A DNA stretch of 64,000 nucleotides from JAVXGM01 sp036657395 (GTDB taxonomy: Bacteria > Bacillota > Clostridia > Peptostreptococcales > Anaerovoracaceae). The DNA is taken from positions 1 to 64,000 of the forward strand of contig JAVXGM010000007.1 of the NCBI GenBank assembly GCA_036657395.1, in the 5' to 3' direction. The stretch's first letter is position 1, and each line of letters opens with the position of its first letter. The notes under the pieces are model-generated. The model saw nothing but the letters and a program-made list of their open reading frames with translations, did not search any database and was not told the DNA's origin. Shown here piece by piece: positions 1 through 6,426 of the stretch. Position numbers and translations under genes: made by a program.

Positions 1-92
1 ACCAAATACTATCCCTTCTGTCAATGCGTTTTCTGGTTTATTTTTTATTTATTTTTGGAATTCTGTATTTTCAACGCTTCTATGCATATCTC

Positions 93-121
93 TTGATACT
101 CTGGTTCATACTATATATATA
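93..121 (+). promoter_or_regulatory. Possible sigma-A promoter of the DUF421 gene
   Basis: TTGATA at 93-98 and TATATA at 116-121 are separated by 17 bp, upstream of the first gene. The -10 sits in an AT-rich run, so the exact hexamer is uncertain. The rest of 1-142 shows nothing I can name. Confidence 0.4.
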
Positions 122-142
122 ATTTCTCGGAGGTGAATTCAT

Positions 143-859
143 TTGGCCATAATATTAATACGTACCATTATTCTCTATTTGATTGTTCTCTTTGCCATAA
201 GGATCATGGGAAAGTCTGAGCTCTCTAAAATGTCCCCCTTTCAACTCGTGGTTATTTTCATGATTGCCGAGCTTGCTGCTTTGCCTATAGAAACCCCAAC
301 TGCATCGCTGATAAATGGAACAGTCGCTATTTTCACGTTGCTCTTTCTTCAAATCCTTATATCTTTTGTTTCCATTAAAAGTGAAAAGGCAAAGAACTTC
401 TTAAATGGTAAGCCTAGTATACTAATTGATAAAGGACAAATTAACGAAAAAGAACTAAGAGCTTTGCGGATATCTATGAATGATCTTGTGGAGCAACTAA
501 GAATTGGCAATTCTCCTTCTATTTCTGATGTTGAATATGCTGTGATGGAGGCTAATGGAGATCTGTCTATTATCCCAAAGGCAAATAAGAAGCCATTAAC
601 ACCTAGTGACATGTCTATAGATAGCGGAGAGGAAATAATGCCATTGATTTTAATTACAGATGGAGTCCTTTATAAAAAAAATCTCCTTTCTATCGGTTGG
701 AATGAATCCTTTTTAAAAACTCAATTATCCACTTTGAATATTTCCACATATAAGGAAGTCTTTTTTGCATTCTGCGATGAAAAGAAAGTTTTTCATGTGT
801 ATTTGTCTGATTCAAAGAGAAAAACAGCTAGGGAGGTGACACCTTGCGAAACTTTATAA
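143..859 (+). CDS. DUF421 (YetF-like) membrane protein
   Basis: This is a 238-residue protein of the DUF421/YetF family, whose biochemical role is unknown. Hydrophobic segments lie at about residues 2-23, 35-48 and 55-78. They are followed by a soluble domain containing the family stretch around 'KPSILIDKGQINEKELR', which precedes the conserved arginine- and leucine-rich segment. I chose the TTG at 143 because GGAGGTGA at 129-136 gives a spacing of 6 nt and no better ATG exists upstream. It overlaps the following DUF4363 gene by 16 nt, so the two are almost certainly co-translated. DUF421-DUF4363 pairs are common in Clostridia and Bacilli, which supports both calls. Confidence 0.85.
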   Translation: MAIILIRTIILYLIVLFAIRIMGKSELSKMSPFQLVVIFMIAELAALPIETPTASLINGTVAIFTLLFLQILISFVSIKSEKAKNFLNGKPSILIDKGQINEKELRALRISMNDLVEQLRIGNSPSISDVEYAVMEANGDLSIIPKANKKPLTPSDMSIDSGEEIMPLILITDGVLYKKNLLSIGWNESFLKTQLSTLNISTYKEVFFAFCDEKKVFHVYLSDSKRKTAREVTPCETL

Positions 860-1227
860 TATCTATTGTTTGTCTCACTCTTTTGACGGGGATATGGGCT
901 GTCTTTTACTCCTACTCCAACAAAACACTTCACCTTTATATAGACCAGATTGAAACGAGCATTATTAAAAATGTAGAGACTGAGAACTGGGATAAAGCAT
1001 CTGATTCATTTGACGCTTTATCTGAAAATTGGCATCACTATAAAAAAAGTGCTGCATTTTTTATGGACACTATGGCAATCAATGATACTGATTATTCTTT
1101 TGCACGAGCGAAGTACTATATTCGTGCTAAGGATGTTTCCAATGCCTCTGGTGAGCTTTCTTGTTTAAAGGAACAGCTCACTTTTCTTCATAAGAATGAA
1201 ACAGTTGCTTTAGAAAATATTCTTTAA
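844..1227 (+). CDS. DUF4363 family protein
   Basis: This is a 127-residue protein with one N-terminal membrane segment (about residues 4-22) and a helical extracytoplasmic remainder containing 'ENWDKASDSF' and 'WHHYKKSAAFFMD', typical of DUF4363. The TTG start at 844 is preceded by GGGAGGTGA at 831-839 inside the end of the DUF421 gene, and the genes overlap by 16 nt. The function is unknown. The tight coupling suggests it works with the DUF421 membrane protein. Single membrane anchoring and outside location are inferred from the hydrophobic N-terminus. Confidence 0.75.
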   Translation: MRNFIISIVCLTLLTGIWAVFYSYSNKTLHLYIDQIETSIIKNVETENWDKASDSFDALSENWHHYKKSAAFFMDTMAINDTDYSFARAKYYIRAKDVSNASGELSCLKEQLTFLHKNETVALENIL

Positions 1228-1280
1228 ACTTAGATTGTGTATAGAACTTTAATCCTTAATATTGCGCCAATGCTGGCTCA

Positions 1281-1323
1281 TAAAAATAGCCCGCAGCCAC
1301 TGTAAATTCAGTGATTGCGGGCT
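1281..1323 (-). terminator. Intrinsic terminator of the lipoprotein gene
   Basis: The arms AGCCCGCA (1288-1295) and TGCGGGCT (1316-1323) pair, with CACTG/CAGTG extending the stem after one mismatch step. On the minus strand the hairpin is followed by ATTTTTATG. It lies 34 nt beyond the stop of the minus-strand lipoprotein gene and may also serve the convergent DUF4363 gene. Confidence 0.75.
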
Positions 1324-1356
1324 TTGATATTATGTTTTGTTCTATATTGTAATGGT

Positions 1357-1767
1357 TTATATACTTTCTAATTTATCAACTGCTTTTTGGAACTGACCTT
1401 TAGAAGTTTTTAATGCCTTAATTGATTTATCCAGTCCTGCAATGAACTCGTCTGCCGATTCAGGATCTAGTGAATCCAGCTCGTTTTTTGCAGCATTTTC
1501 AAAAGTTTTAATGGAATCCTCAAGATCGTAGAATTGGTTTACCATTTCTTCATATCCTGGGGTCACATCAAGAAGTTGGTCATAGTATTTACTATCTTCT
1601 ATTTCTCCTAGTAAAACTGCGCTTTCCTCATACAAAGCTCTACATTGTTTTGTTTTGCTTTCAATCTGGCTTTTCTGCTCATCACTTGGGCCTCCACAAG
1701 CACACAAGCCAATTGCTAACGCCATGGTCATTATCATAGCAATGATAATTTTCACACTTTTCCTCAT
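1357..1767 (-). CDS. Small secreted lipoprotein of unknown function
   Basis: This is a 136-residue protein with a signal peptide of positively charged start, hydrophobic core and lipobox LCAC. Lipidation is predicted at Cys24. The mature part is acidic and helical, with many Lys, Glu and Ser residues and a likely coiled coil, and carries no catalytic motif I recognise. AGAAGGAGA lies 6-7 nt before the ATG at 1767. It stands alone between the convergent DUF4363 gene and the divergent folT. I do not recognise the family. Confidence 0.7.
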   Translation of the reverse strand: MRKSVKIIIAMIMTMALAIGLCACGGPSDEQKSQIESKTKQCRALYEESAVLLGEIEDSKYYDQLLDVTPGYEEMVNQFYDLEDSIKTFENAAKNELDSLDPESADEFIAGLDKSIKALKTSKGQFQKAVDKLESI

Positions 1768-1794
1768 TTTTATTCTCCTTCTCTAACTAATAAA

Positions 1795-1823
1795 TAACTA
1801 ACTAACAATTCCTTTACTGTCAA
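1795..1823 (-). promoter_or_regulatory. Possible promoter of the lipoprotein gene
   Basis: On the minus strand TTGACA (1818-1823) is followed after 17 bp by TAGTTA (1795-1800), about 27 bp upstream of the ATG at 1767. The -35 is perfect but the -10 is weak. Confidence 0.4.
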
Positions 1824-1949
1824 CATACTATTTCAACAATATGTTTTACCCCCACATTTTACCATAGCGGTATGCTATTTACAATTAAAAAAAACAGAAT
1901 ATCTTACAACTAGTTAAAAACCAATAGCTATCATGCTTTCGATGTCATC

Positions 1950-1978
1950 TTGCATAAATATTGCATATATGCTAGAAT
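1950..1978 (+). promoter_or_regulatory. Sigma-A promoter of folT
   Basis: TTGCAT (1950-1955), a 17-bp spacer and TAGAAT (1973-1978) place the transcription start near 1985, exactly at the 5' edge of the riboswitch aptamer. This agreement strengthens both calls. Confidence 0.65.
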
Positions 1979-1986
1979 GATTTTGC

Positions 1987-2079
1987 GTAGAGTAGATTTT
2001 GTGCGTCAAGTGTCATAAGATGGGATGTTGCTTATGAACGAAGGACTTATGTTTGCGTCACAATTTCGCGTCCGCTACT
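1987..2079 (+). ncRNA. Tetrahydrofolate (THF) riboswitch aptamer
   Basis: The segment matches the folT-class THF riboswitch: a 5' GTAGAGTAGA block, GTGCGTCAAGTG, the conserved TGGGATGTTG, CGAAGGA, and a 3' GCGTCCGCTAC that closes P1 (GTAG 1987-1990 with CTAC 2075-2078). THF riboswitches control folate transport and synthesis genes in Clostridia, and the downstream gene is a FolT-type ECF S component. An RBS-sequestering expression platform appears to follow at 2108-2154. I recognised the consensus by eye and ran no covariance model. Confidence 0.9.
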
Positions 2080-2107
2080 ACACTGAACAAAGTTTAAATT
2101 TAACAAG

Positions 2108-2154
2108 CTTTTTTCTCTTATGTGTAGTTAATCTACAGCTAATTGAGAAAGGAG
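2108..2154 (+). promoter_or_regulatory. Predicted RBS-sequestering expression platform of the THF riboswitch
   Basis: CTTTTTTCTC (2108-2117) can pair over 10 bp, with two G-U pairs, with GAGAAAGGAG (2145-2154), which contains the folT Shine-Dalgarno. The enclosed loop holds a small hairpin, TGTAG/CTACA. The 7-nt stretch 2077-2083, which includes part of the 3' P1 strand, can instead pair with 2122-2128. That provides a ligand-free alternative. Confidence 0.55.
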
Positions 2155-2161
2155 TTTTTTT

Positions 2162-2683
2162 ATGTACAAAACATCAAACACTTCCCGCCTAGTGACCATG
2201 GGGTTGCTTGTGGCTTTGGAGATTATCTTAACTAGATTTTGCTCCATCAATTTACCTTTTCTCCGTATAGGGTTTGGGTTTCTGCCAGTTGCAATGATGG
2301 CCATTATGTATGGTCCTATATGGGCTGGTATCGGGTATGCCATTGGTGACCTTCTTGGTATGGCAATTTTTCCATCAGCGGCTTATTTCCCCGGATTCAC
2401 ATTAACCGCATTCCTTACGGGGATAGTATTTGGAGTAATCCTTCACAAGCACCCTATCACTTGGAAAAGAGTTTTGATTGCTAGTCTAATTGTAGTTGTG
2501 GGACTTAATTTAGGATTAGACACAATATGGTTAAGTATGCTGTACGGCAAAGCTTATATCCCTATGCTTGCTGGACGAATTATCAAGGTGCCTATTGCCA
2601 TAGCCATTCAAACGATACTTATCCCCCTGGTCTGGAACCATGTCATGTCCAAGACCCCTGGGGCTAAACAACCGGTCGTATAA
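2162..2683 (+). CDS. folT: Folate ECF transporter S component FolT
   Basis: FolT is the substrate-binding membrane subunit of an energy-coupling factor transporter and imports folates together with shared EcfA, EcfA' and EcfT subunits, which are not in this window. The 173-residue protein has about five or six hydrophobic helices. It shows the FolT/ECF-S pattern 'LRIGFGFLPVAMMAIMYGP', followed by 'GAIGDLLG'-like and 'YFPGFTLTAFLTG' segments. The ATG at 2162 follows AAAGGAG at 2148-2154. The THF riboswitch directly upstream is strong independent support for folate as substrate and for repression by reduced folates. A convergent terminator follows. Confidence 0.88.
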   Translation: MYKTSNTSRLVTMGLLVALEIILTRFCSINLPFLRIGFGFLPVAMMAIMYGPIWAGIGYAIGDLLGMAIFPSAAYFPGFTLTAFLTGIVFGVILHKHPITWKRVLIASLIVVVGLNLGLDTIWLSMLYGKAYIPMLAGRIIKVPIAIAIQTILIPLVWNHVMSKTPGAKQPVV

Positions 2684-2688
2684 TACAT

Positions 2689-2720
2689 AAAAAGCTGTTT
2701 GCAAAAGCAAGCAGCTTTTT
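2689..2720. terminator. Bidirectional intrinsic terminator
   Basis: The arms AAAAAGCTG and CAGCTTTTT flank TTGC/GCAA with a short AAAA loop. The hairpin has A and T runs on both sides and lies between convergent folT and the activase gene, so it can serve both strands. Confidence 0.8.
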
Positions 2721-2722
2721 TA

Positions 2723-3661
2723 TTAGTTATATTTTCCACACCGATCCTGGAAACAACCTACAATTCCCTCTTCATTGGATAATTCCACAACTTTGCATTG
2801 GTTGCTACAGTCCTTGCATTGAAATTCTCTGGCCTTGACTTTTAATCCTCCCGATTCAAAGCCCTTGAATTTAGTCGTCTCTTTTGGGTCTAATTCCTGG
2901 GCCAACAATGCTGCTCCATACGCCCCCATAATTTTATGTTCTTTGGGAACCATAAGATCCATCTGAAGGACATCTTCAAATGCAGCTTTTATACCTTTAT
3001 TAGCTGCCACACCTCCTTGAAAACAAATTTTAGGCAATAGGGTTTTCCCTTGGGCAACATTGGACATATAATTTTGCACTAATGCCTTACATAATCCTGC
3101 AATCAGATTTTCCTCAGAGATTCCAAGCTGTTGTTGATGGATAATATCCGATTCAGCAAAAACTGCACATCTCCCTGCAATAGGAGTGGGGGCAGTTGCT
3201 TCAAGGGCCTTTTCACCAAATTCTTCTATAGGGATTCCCATTCTTTCTGCCTGTCTATCCAGAAATGAACCTGTACCTGCGGCACAAACCGTATTCATGG
3301 AAAAGTCTCGAACAAATCCATCATTTAACAAGATCAATTTTGAATCTTGTCCACCAATCTCAATAATTGTTTTAATTTCTGGGTCAATCTTAACTCCAGC
3401 TGCTCCATGAGCAGTTATTTCGTTTTTTATCACGTCAGCTCCAACAAGAGCTCCTGCCAAAGACCTGCCACTTCCTGTTGTGCCTACCTTTTCAATGTCC
3501 ATAGTATCATATTTCTTTTCAAGCATTTTTAACCCATAGCAAATGGTTTCCATTGGGCGACTTCTAGTCTTTAAGTAAAGCTGTTCTTTGATTTCTCCCT
3601 TTCCATTTATCACTACAAGGTCTGTGCTTATAGATCCCACATCAATTCCTAGAAAATACAT
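2723..3661 (-). CDS. BadF/HgdC-type 2-hydroxyacyl-CoA dehydratase activase-like ATPase
   Basis: This 312-residue ATPase belongs to the BadF/BadG/BcrA/HgdC family, which couples ATP hydrolysis to electron injection into radical dehydratases or reductases. Seen: the phosphate-1 motif 'GIDVGSISTDLVV', 'GTTGSGR', 'EIGGQDSKL', the cluster cysteines in 'VCAAGTGSF' and 'AGRCAVFAESDII', and 'GGVAANKG'. The C-terminus adds a cysteine patch (CKDCSNQC and CFQDRC) absent from classical HgdC. I start it at ATG 3661 rather than 3676, because the upstream ATG is followed by AAAGGAG, which is the ribosome-binding site. It overlaps the preceding gene by 20 nt. It closes a three-gene set, and no catalytic dehydratase pair is visible nearby. 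Confidence 0.8.
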   Translation of the reverse strand: MYFLGIDVGSISTDLVVINGKGEIKEQLYLKTRSRPMETICYGLKMLEKKYDTMDIEKVGTTGSGRSLAGALVGADVIKNEITAHGAAGVKIDPEIKTIIEIGGQDSKLILLNDGFVRDFSMNTVCAAGTGSFLDRQAERMGIPIEEFGEKALEATAPTPIAGRCAVFAESDIIHQQQLGISEENLIAGLCKALVQNYMSNVAQGKTLLPKICFQGGVAANKGIKAAFEDVLQMDLMVPKEHKIMGAYGAALLAQELDPKETTKFKGFESGGLKVKAREFQCKDCSNQCKVVELSNEEGIVGCFQDRCGKYN

Positions 3662-4724
3662 TTTTTCTCCTTTCAAGCATGTCTACAAAAGCTTCTATCC
3701 TAGTATCGTATCCCGCTTCTCCCACCATTTCATCAAATACAAGTTCTAAAATATATAAGTTCTGTTCTTTGGCAATTTTATTGCAGACAGCCTTCGCTAC
3801 AATTTCTGGCATACATCCAGTGGGCATAACCTTAATAGCCCCATCTACATGAGTTTCTAAAATATGTTTCACTGTTTCCTTAGCATATCCTCCAACACTA
3901 CATGGCATATAGTTGGATTTTTTTTTCATTTTTTCAATAGGGCTAAGCAAAGCCTCCTTTATAGTGTGGTTTATCCACCATGATATGGTCACTTTTTTCT
4001 TGACTGAGCATCCCATTGCCATAAGTTTTTCTTCTATTTGCCTATTTGCCTCTGGTTCTATTAGAGTATAAATTTCTCCAGTGAGTAAGATCCTAACTGG
4101 TTTTTTATCTCTATCTTGATCCAACATATAGATTTTTCGCCTACTAGTTTTGATAATCTCTAGCCCTTCCTTTAGGGATTCTGCTTTACTAAGATTTAAC
4201 CTTATATCTCTGATTATACCAATGCATTTCTTTGGATCTTTGGCATAACCTGATGCATTCATTGCCTTGGCTTCTAGCTTGTCTAATTTCTTCATAAGCT
4301 TTACACTTGTTAATAGTATTTTTAAGGCAACTCTTTGAGAGACTTTCTTCTCCCCAATAGCCTGACCTATTCTTTCTATGAACACTTTTTTGCCTATAGC
4401 TTTTGGCGTGTCTATAAGTATCCACTCATAGTTATATCCATTGCGAGAAAGAACCTCTTTTAGAAGTTCTCCATATTCTCCCAGTCTACAAGGTCCAAGG
4501 GTGGCTGGCATAACTACATGAGTTGCTCCAGATGTGTATGCCTGTATAAGATTTCCCGCCATATGTTTAAAGGGAAGACAGATTTCTTCAGGTGATATGG
4601 ACTTTCCTAGGGCAAGTGATTGGCTACTATTTACAGGTGGAATGATTGTTGGAATCCCCAATTCTTTCAAGGCTATTCTCCCTACTAAATATGCTGAGCC
4701 TAAATGGGGGAACGTCATCGGCAT
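3642..4724 (-). CDS. 2-hydroxyglutaryl-CoA dehydratase component-D-like protein (COG3581 type)
   Basis: This is a 360-residue protein of the dehydratase-related group usually found beside DUF2229 and BadF-type ATPases. Conserved cysteines that could hold iron-sulfur clusters are seen in 'SPEEICLPFKHM', 'ATLGPCRLGEYGEL', 'MPCSVGGYAKE' and 'MPTGCMPEIVAK'. The reaction catalysed by such stand-alone sets is not established. The ATG at 4724 lies 2 nt after the stop of the upstream gene, and AAGGGAGAG lies within the end of that gene, implying translational coupling. It overlaps the downstream activase by 20 nt. A fused long protein carrying these three parts exists in other anaerobes, which supports a single complex. 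Confidence 0.72.
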   Translation of the reverse strand: MPMTFPHLGSAYLVGRIALKELGIPTIIPPVNSSQSLALGKSISPEEICLPFKHMAGNLIQAYTSGATHVVMPATLGPCRLGEYGELLKEVLSRNGYNYEWILIDTPKAIGKKVFIERIGQAIGEKKVSQRVALKILLTSVKLMKKLDKLEAKAMNASGYAKDPKKCIGIIRDIRLNLSKAESLKEGLEIIKTSRRKIYMLDQDRDKKPVRILLTGEIYTLIEPEANRQIEEKLMAMGCSVKKKVTISWWINHTIKEALLSPIEKMKKKSNYMPCSVGGYAKETVKHILETHVDGAIKVMPTGCMPEIVAKAVCNKIAKEQNLYILELVFDEMVGEAGYDTRIEAFVDMLERRKNVFSRN

Positions 4725-4726
4725 AA

Positions 4727-5620
4727 TTATTCTCTCCCTTTTAAAACTTCATAGAATGCTTCCAGTCTGGTGTCAAACCCAGCTTCTCCTCTTTGTTGAT
4801 CTAATTTCAATACCAATAGTGGCAAATCTCCTAAATTGTTCTTTAGCATTTCTAGTGTAAACGAATCTGTACCACAAGAAAAAGAGGATAGGTATATCAC
4901 ACCATCTATTCCTCTATCGTTTAAGGCCTTTATGCTTCCAAATGTATTTACAAAGAAAGACCAATAAGGTTTCTTTATGAGTTTCTTATTTGCAATCCCC
5001 CGTTCCTTCTCTTTTCTTGAAACTCGTTCCTCTGTAACCACTCCTATATTTAGCCTATGAAGTTTTTGCAAAAGATCCAAATTTGCAAATGGATCATAAA
5101 CATTATATGGGTGTCCAGCAAGAAAAACATTGTATGTGTAGCCTTCATCTTGTATACCATGATTGGCACTTGTCTGTGCAAAAATCCCTGCTAAAAACGC
5201 TCTTTTGAAAACAGATTTTTTCACCCCTAGCTTTCTACAATTTTTCCATAACATTTTCCTAAATGATCTTTGATCATCTAAATACATAGGGTCTGTAAAG
5301 ACTAATCTGTCTTTGGAAACAGTTTGTGCTGCCAATTCTGGAAGGCCAGCTATTTTGGGACATATTGATTCACCGTATTCTGTGGTCATAATTCTTGGCA
5401 CCATTAAAAGATCACAAGTATTGGCAAGGGTTTTCATCTGTCCCTGAAATAGCTTAATAGGAAAGCAAGCCTCGTCCACACACTCCTTTATACCGTTATT
5501 CAACTGATTCTGATCTGTTAATCCCGGATATTCTACAGGAATCTCTAGTTTCTGAAAAAAAGTTTCCACAAATGGTTTATAAGCATAGTAAAAAAAGCTT
5601 CTTGGAATCCCAACCCGCAT
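4727..5620 (-). CDS. DUF2229 acyl-CoA dehydratase activase-related protein (COG3580 type)
   Basis: This is a 297-residue protein beginning 'MRVGIPRSFFYY', characteristic of DUF2229 proteins. Conserved cysteines are seen in 'KECVDEACFPIKLFQGQM', 'GESICPKIAG' and 'SFSCGTDSF', consistent with iron-sulfur binding. CAGGAGG lies 8-9 nt before the ATG at 5620. It is the first gene of the three-gene set that continues with the COG3581-like protein and the BadF-type ATPase. Its Shine-Dalgarno is part of the hairpin that follows rqcP, so expression may depend on that structure. The substrate is unknown. Confidence 0.72.
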   Translation of the reverse strand: MRVGIPRSFFYYAYKPFVETFFQKLEIPVEYPGLTDQNQLNNGIKECVDEACFPIKLFQGQMKTLANTCDLLMVPRIMTTEYGESICPKIAGLPELAAQTVSKDRLVFTDPMYLDDQRSFRKMLWKNCRKLGVKKSVFKRAFLAGIFAQTSANHGIQDEGYTYNVFLAGHPYNVYDPFANLDLLQKLHRLNIGVVTEERVSRKEKERGIANKKLIKKPYWSFFVNTFGSIKALNDRGIDGVIYLSSFSCGTDSFTLEMLKNNLGDLPLLVLKLDQQRGEAGFDTRLEAFYEVLKGRE

Positions 5621-5621
5621 A

Positions 5622-5674
5622 AAAAAACCTCCTGTCAGTTATATACAAGTATATTATTAACAGAAGGTTTTTCT
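5622..5674 (-). terminator. Terminator-like hairpin that embeds the next gene's RBS
   Basis: On the minus strand AAAAACCTTCTG can pair with CAGGAGGTTTTT (one G-U) around an AT-rich loop, and a run of T follows. It starts right after the rqcP stop. Its 3' arm contains the AGGAGG of the DUF2229 gene, whose ATG begins immediately after the T-run. Confidence 0.6.
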
Positions 5675-5675
5675 T

Positions 5676-5918
5676 TTATTCAATGATTTCATACATAGTG
5701 GCTGCATCTTCCTTTTTACAGGATTCTGAGAGGTTCAACACTTTTGCATCAATGCTTGTATTTCCAAACTCAATATGGATGATATCGTTCACCTTAATGT
5801 CCGTTCCCGGCTTGGCTACCTTATCATTCACTTGTATGCGCTCTTGTTCACATGCCTCTTTTGCTACAGTCCTTCGTTTAATCAATCTTGAGTTTTTTAA
5901 AAATTTATCAATTCTCAT
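5676..5918 (-). CDS. rqcP: S4-domain RNA-binding protein RqcP (YabO/Hsp15 family)
   Basis: This 80-residue S4-domain protein begins 'MRIDKFLKNSRLIKRRTVAKE', the standard RqcP/YabO start. RqcP works with RqcH in ribosome-associated quality control, helping add alanine tails to stalled nascent chains on 50S subunits. The S4 fold covers roughly residues 1-60. A frame extension upstream to 5948 exists, but homologues begin at this ATG and the only purine-rich site (ATGGGGT) lies just before it. It follows hup, as in many Firmicutes, separated by a GNRA-loop hairpin that may lower read-through. Confidence 0.85.
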   Translation of the reverse strand: MRIDKFLKNSRLIKRRTVAKEACEQERIQVNDKVAKPGTDIKVNDIIHIEFGNTSIDAKVLNLSESCKKEDAATMYEIIE

Positions 5919-5936
5919 TTTTTTACCCCATAATTG

Positions 5937-5961
5937 AAAACAGGGCAACTCACGTTGCCCT
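5937..5961 (-). terminator. Intrinsic terminator or attenuator after hup
   Basis: AGGGCAAC (5942-5949) and GTTGCCCT (5954-5961) form a perfect 8-bp stem. On the minus strand the loop is GTGA, a GNRA tetraloop. GTTTTC follows, a short U-tract, so termination is probably partial and allows rqcP expression. Confidence 0.65.
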
Positions 5962-5974
5962 AAAAGTTTAATTC

Positions 5975-6253
5975 TTATTTGTTTACTGCATCTTTCAACG
6001 CTTTACCAGCTTTAAATACTGGGGCTTTTGACGCTGCAATCTGAATGACTTCGCCTGGTTTTCTAGGGTTTCTGCCTTGTCTAGCTTTTCTTTGACGAGT
6101 TTCAAATGTACCAAATCCGATTAACTGTACTTTTTCACCCTTAACTAGAGCAGTCTCTACACTAGATACAAATGCATTAACTGCAACCTCTGCATCTTTT
6201 TTTGTAAAACCTGTTTTTTCTGCTACTGCAGCTACCAATTCAGCTTTATTCAT
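5975..6253 (-). CDS. hup: HU family DNA-binding protein
   Basis: HU is a homodimeric histone-like protein that bends and compacts DNA. The 92-residue sequence has the full HU pattern: 'MNKAELVAAVAEKTGFTKKDAE', 'GEKVQLIGFGTFE', and the DNA-binding arm 'RKARQGRNPRKPGEVIQI' ending in 'FKAGKALKDAVNK'. The start is the ATG at 6253, preceded by AAGGAGG at an 8-nt spacing. A TTG one codon upstream is also in frame but gives a less usual spacing and N-terminus. A strong promoter lies at 6355-6383. The gene order flippase, hup, rqcP is conserved across Firmicutes. Confidence 0.95.
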   Translation of the reverse strand: MNKAELVAAVAEKTGFTKKDAEVAVNAFVSSVETALVKGEKVQLIGFGTFETRQRKARQGRNPRKPGEVIQIAASKAPVFKAGKALKDAVNK

Positions 6254-6354
6254 CAATAATTCCTCCTTAAAATAAACAATTTTGTCCTTAGCGATCTTTC
6301 GCTTTCATAATCAGAGGCCTGTGGGCTTTTATTCCCTTTCACTCTCTGTGCACT

Positions 6355-6383
6355 ATTGTCCCATTTTTCAACGCTTTTGTCAA
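6355..6383 (-). promoter_or_regulatory. Sigma-A promoter of hup
   Basis: On the minus strand TTGACA (6378-6383), a 17-bp spacer and GACAAT (6355-6360). This gives an untranslated leader of about 95 nt before the hup ATG. Confidence 0.6.
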
Positions 6384-6403
6384 TACTTTTAACCATATAT
6401 GCC

Positions 6404-6426
6404 AAAAAAACGAGGCTATTAGCCTA
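6404..6426 (-). terminator. Intrinsic terminator of the flippase gene
   Basis: On the minus strand AGGCT/AGCCT form a short stem with an AAT loop that overlaps the stop codon. It is followed by CG and then TTTTTTT. The stem is only 5 bp but the U-tract is strong. Confidence 0.6.

Noticed and set aside
6257..6423. A mazG (yabN) gene between the flippase and hup
   Set aside because: The 167-bp gap has a promoter and a terminator only, so the gene usual at this place is absent.
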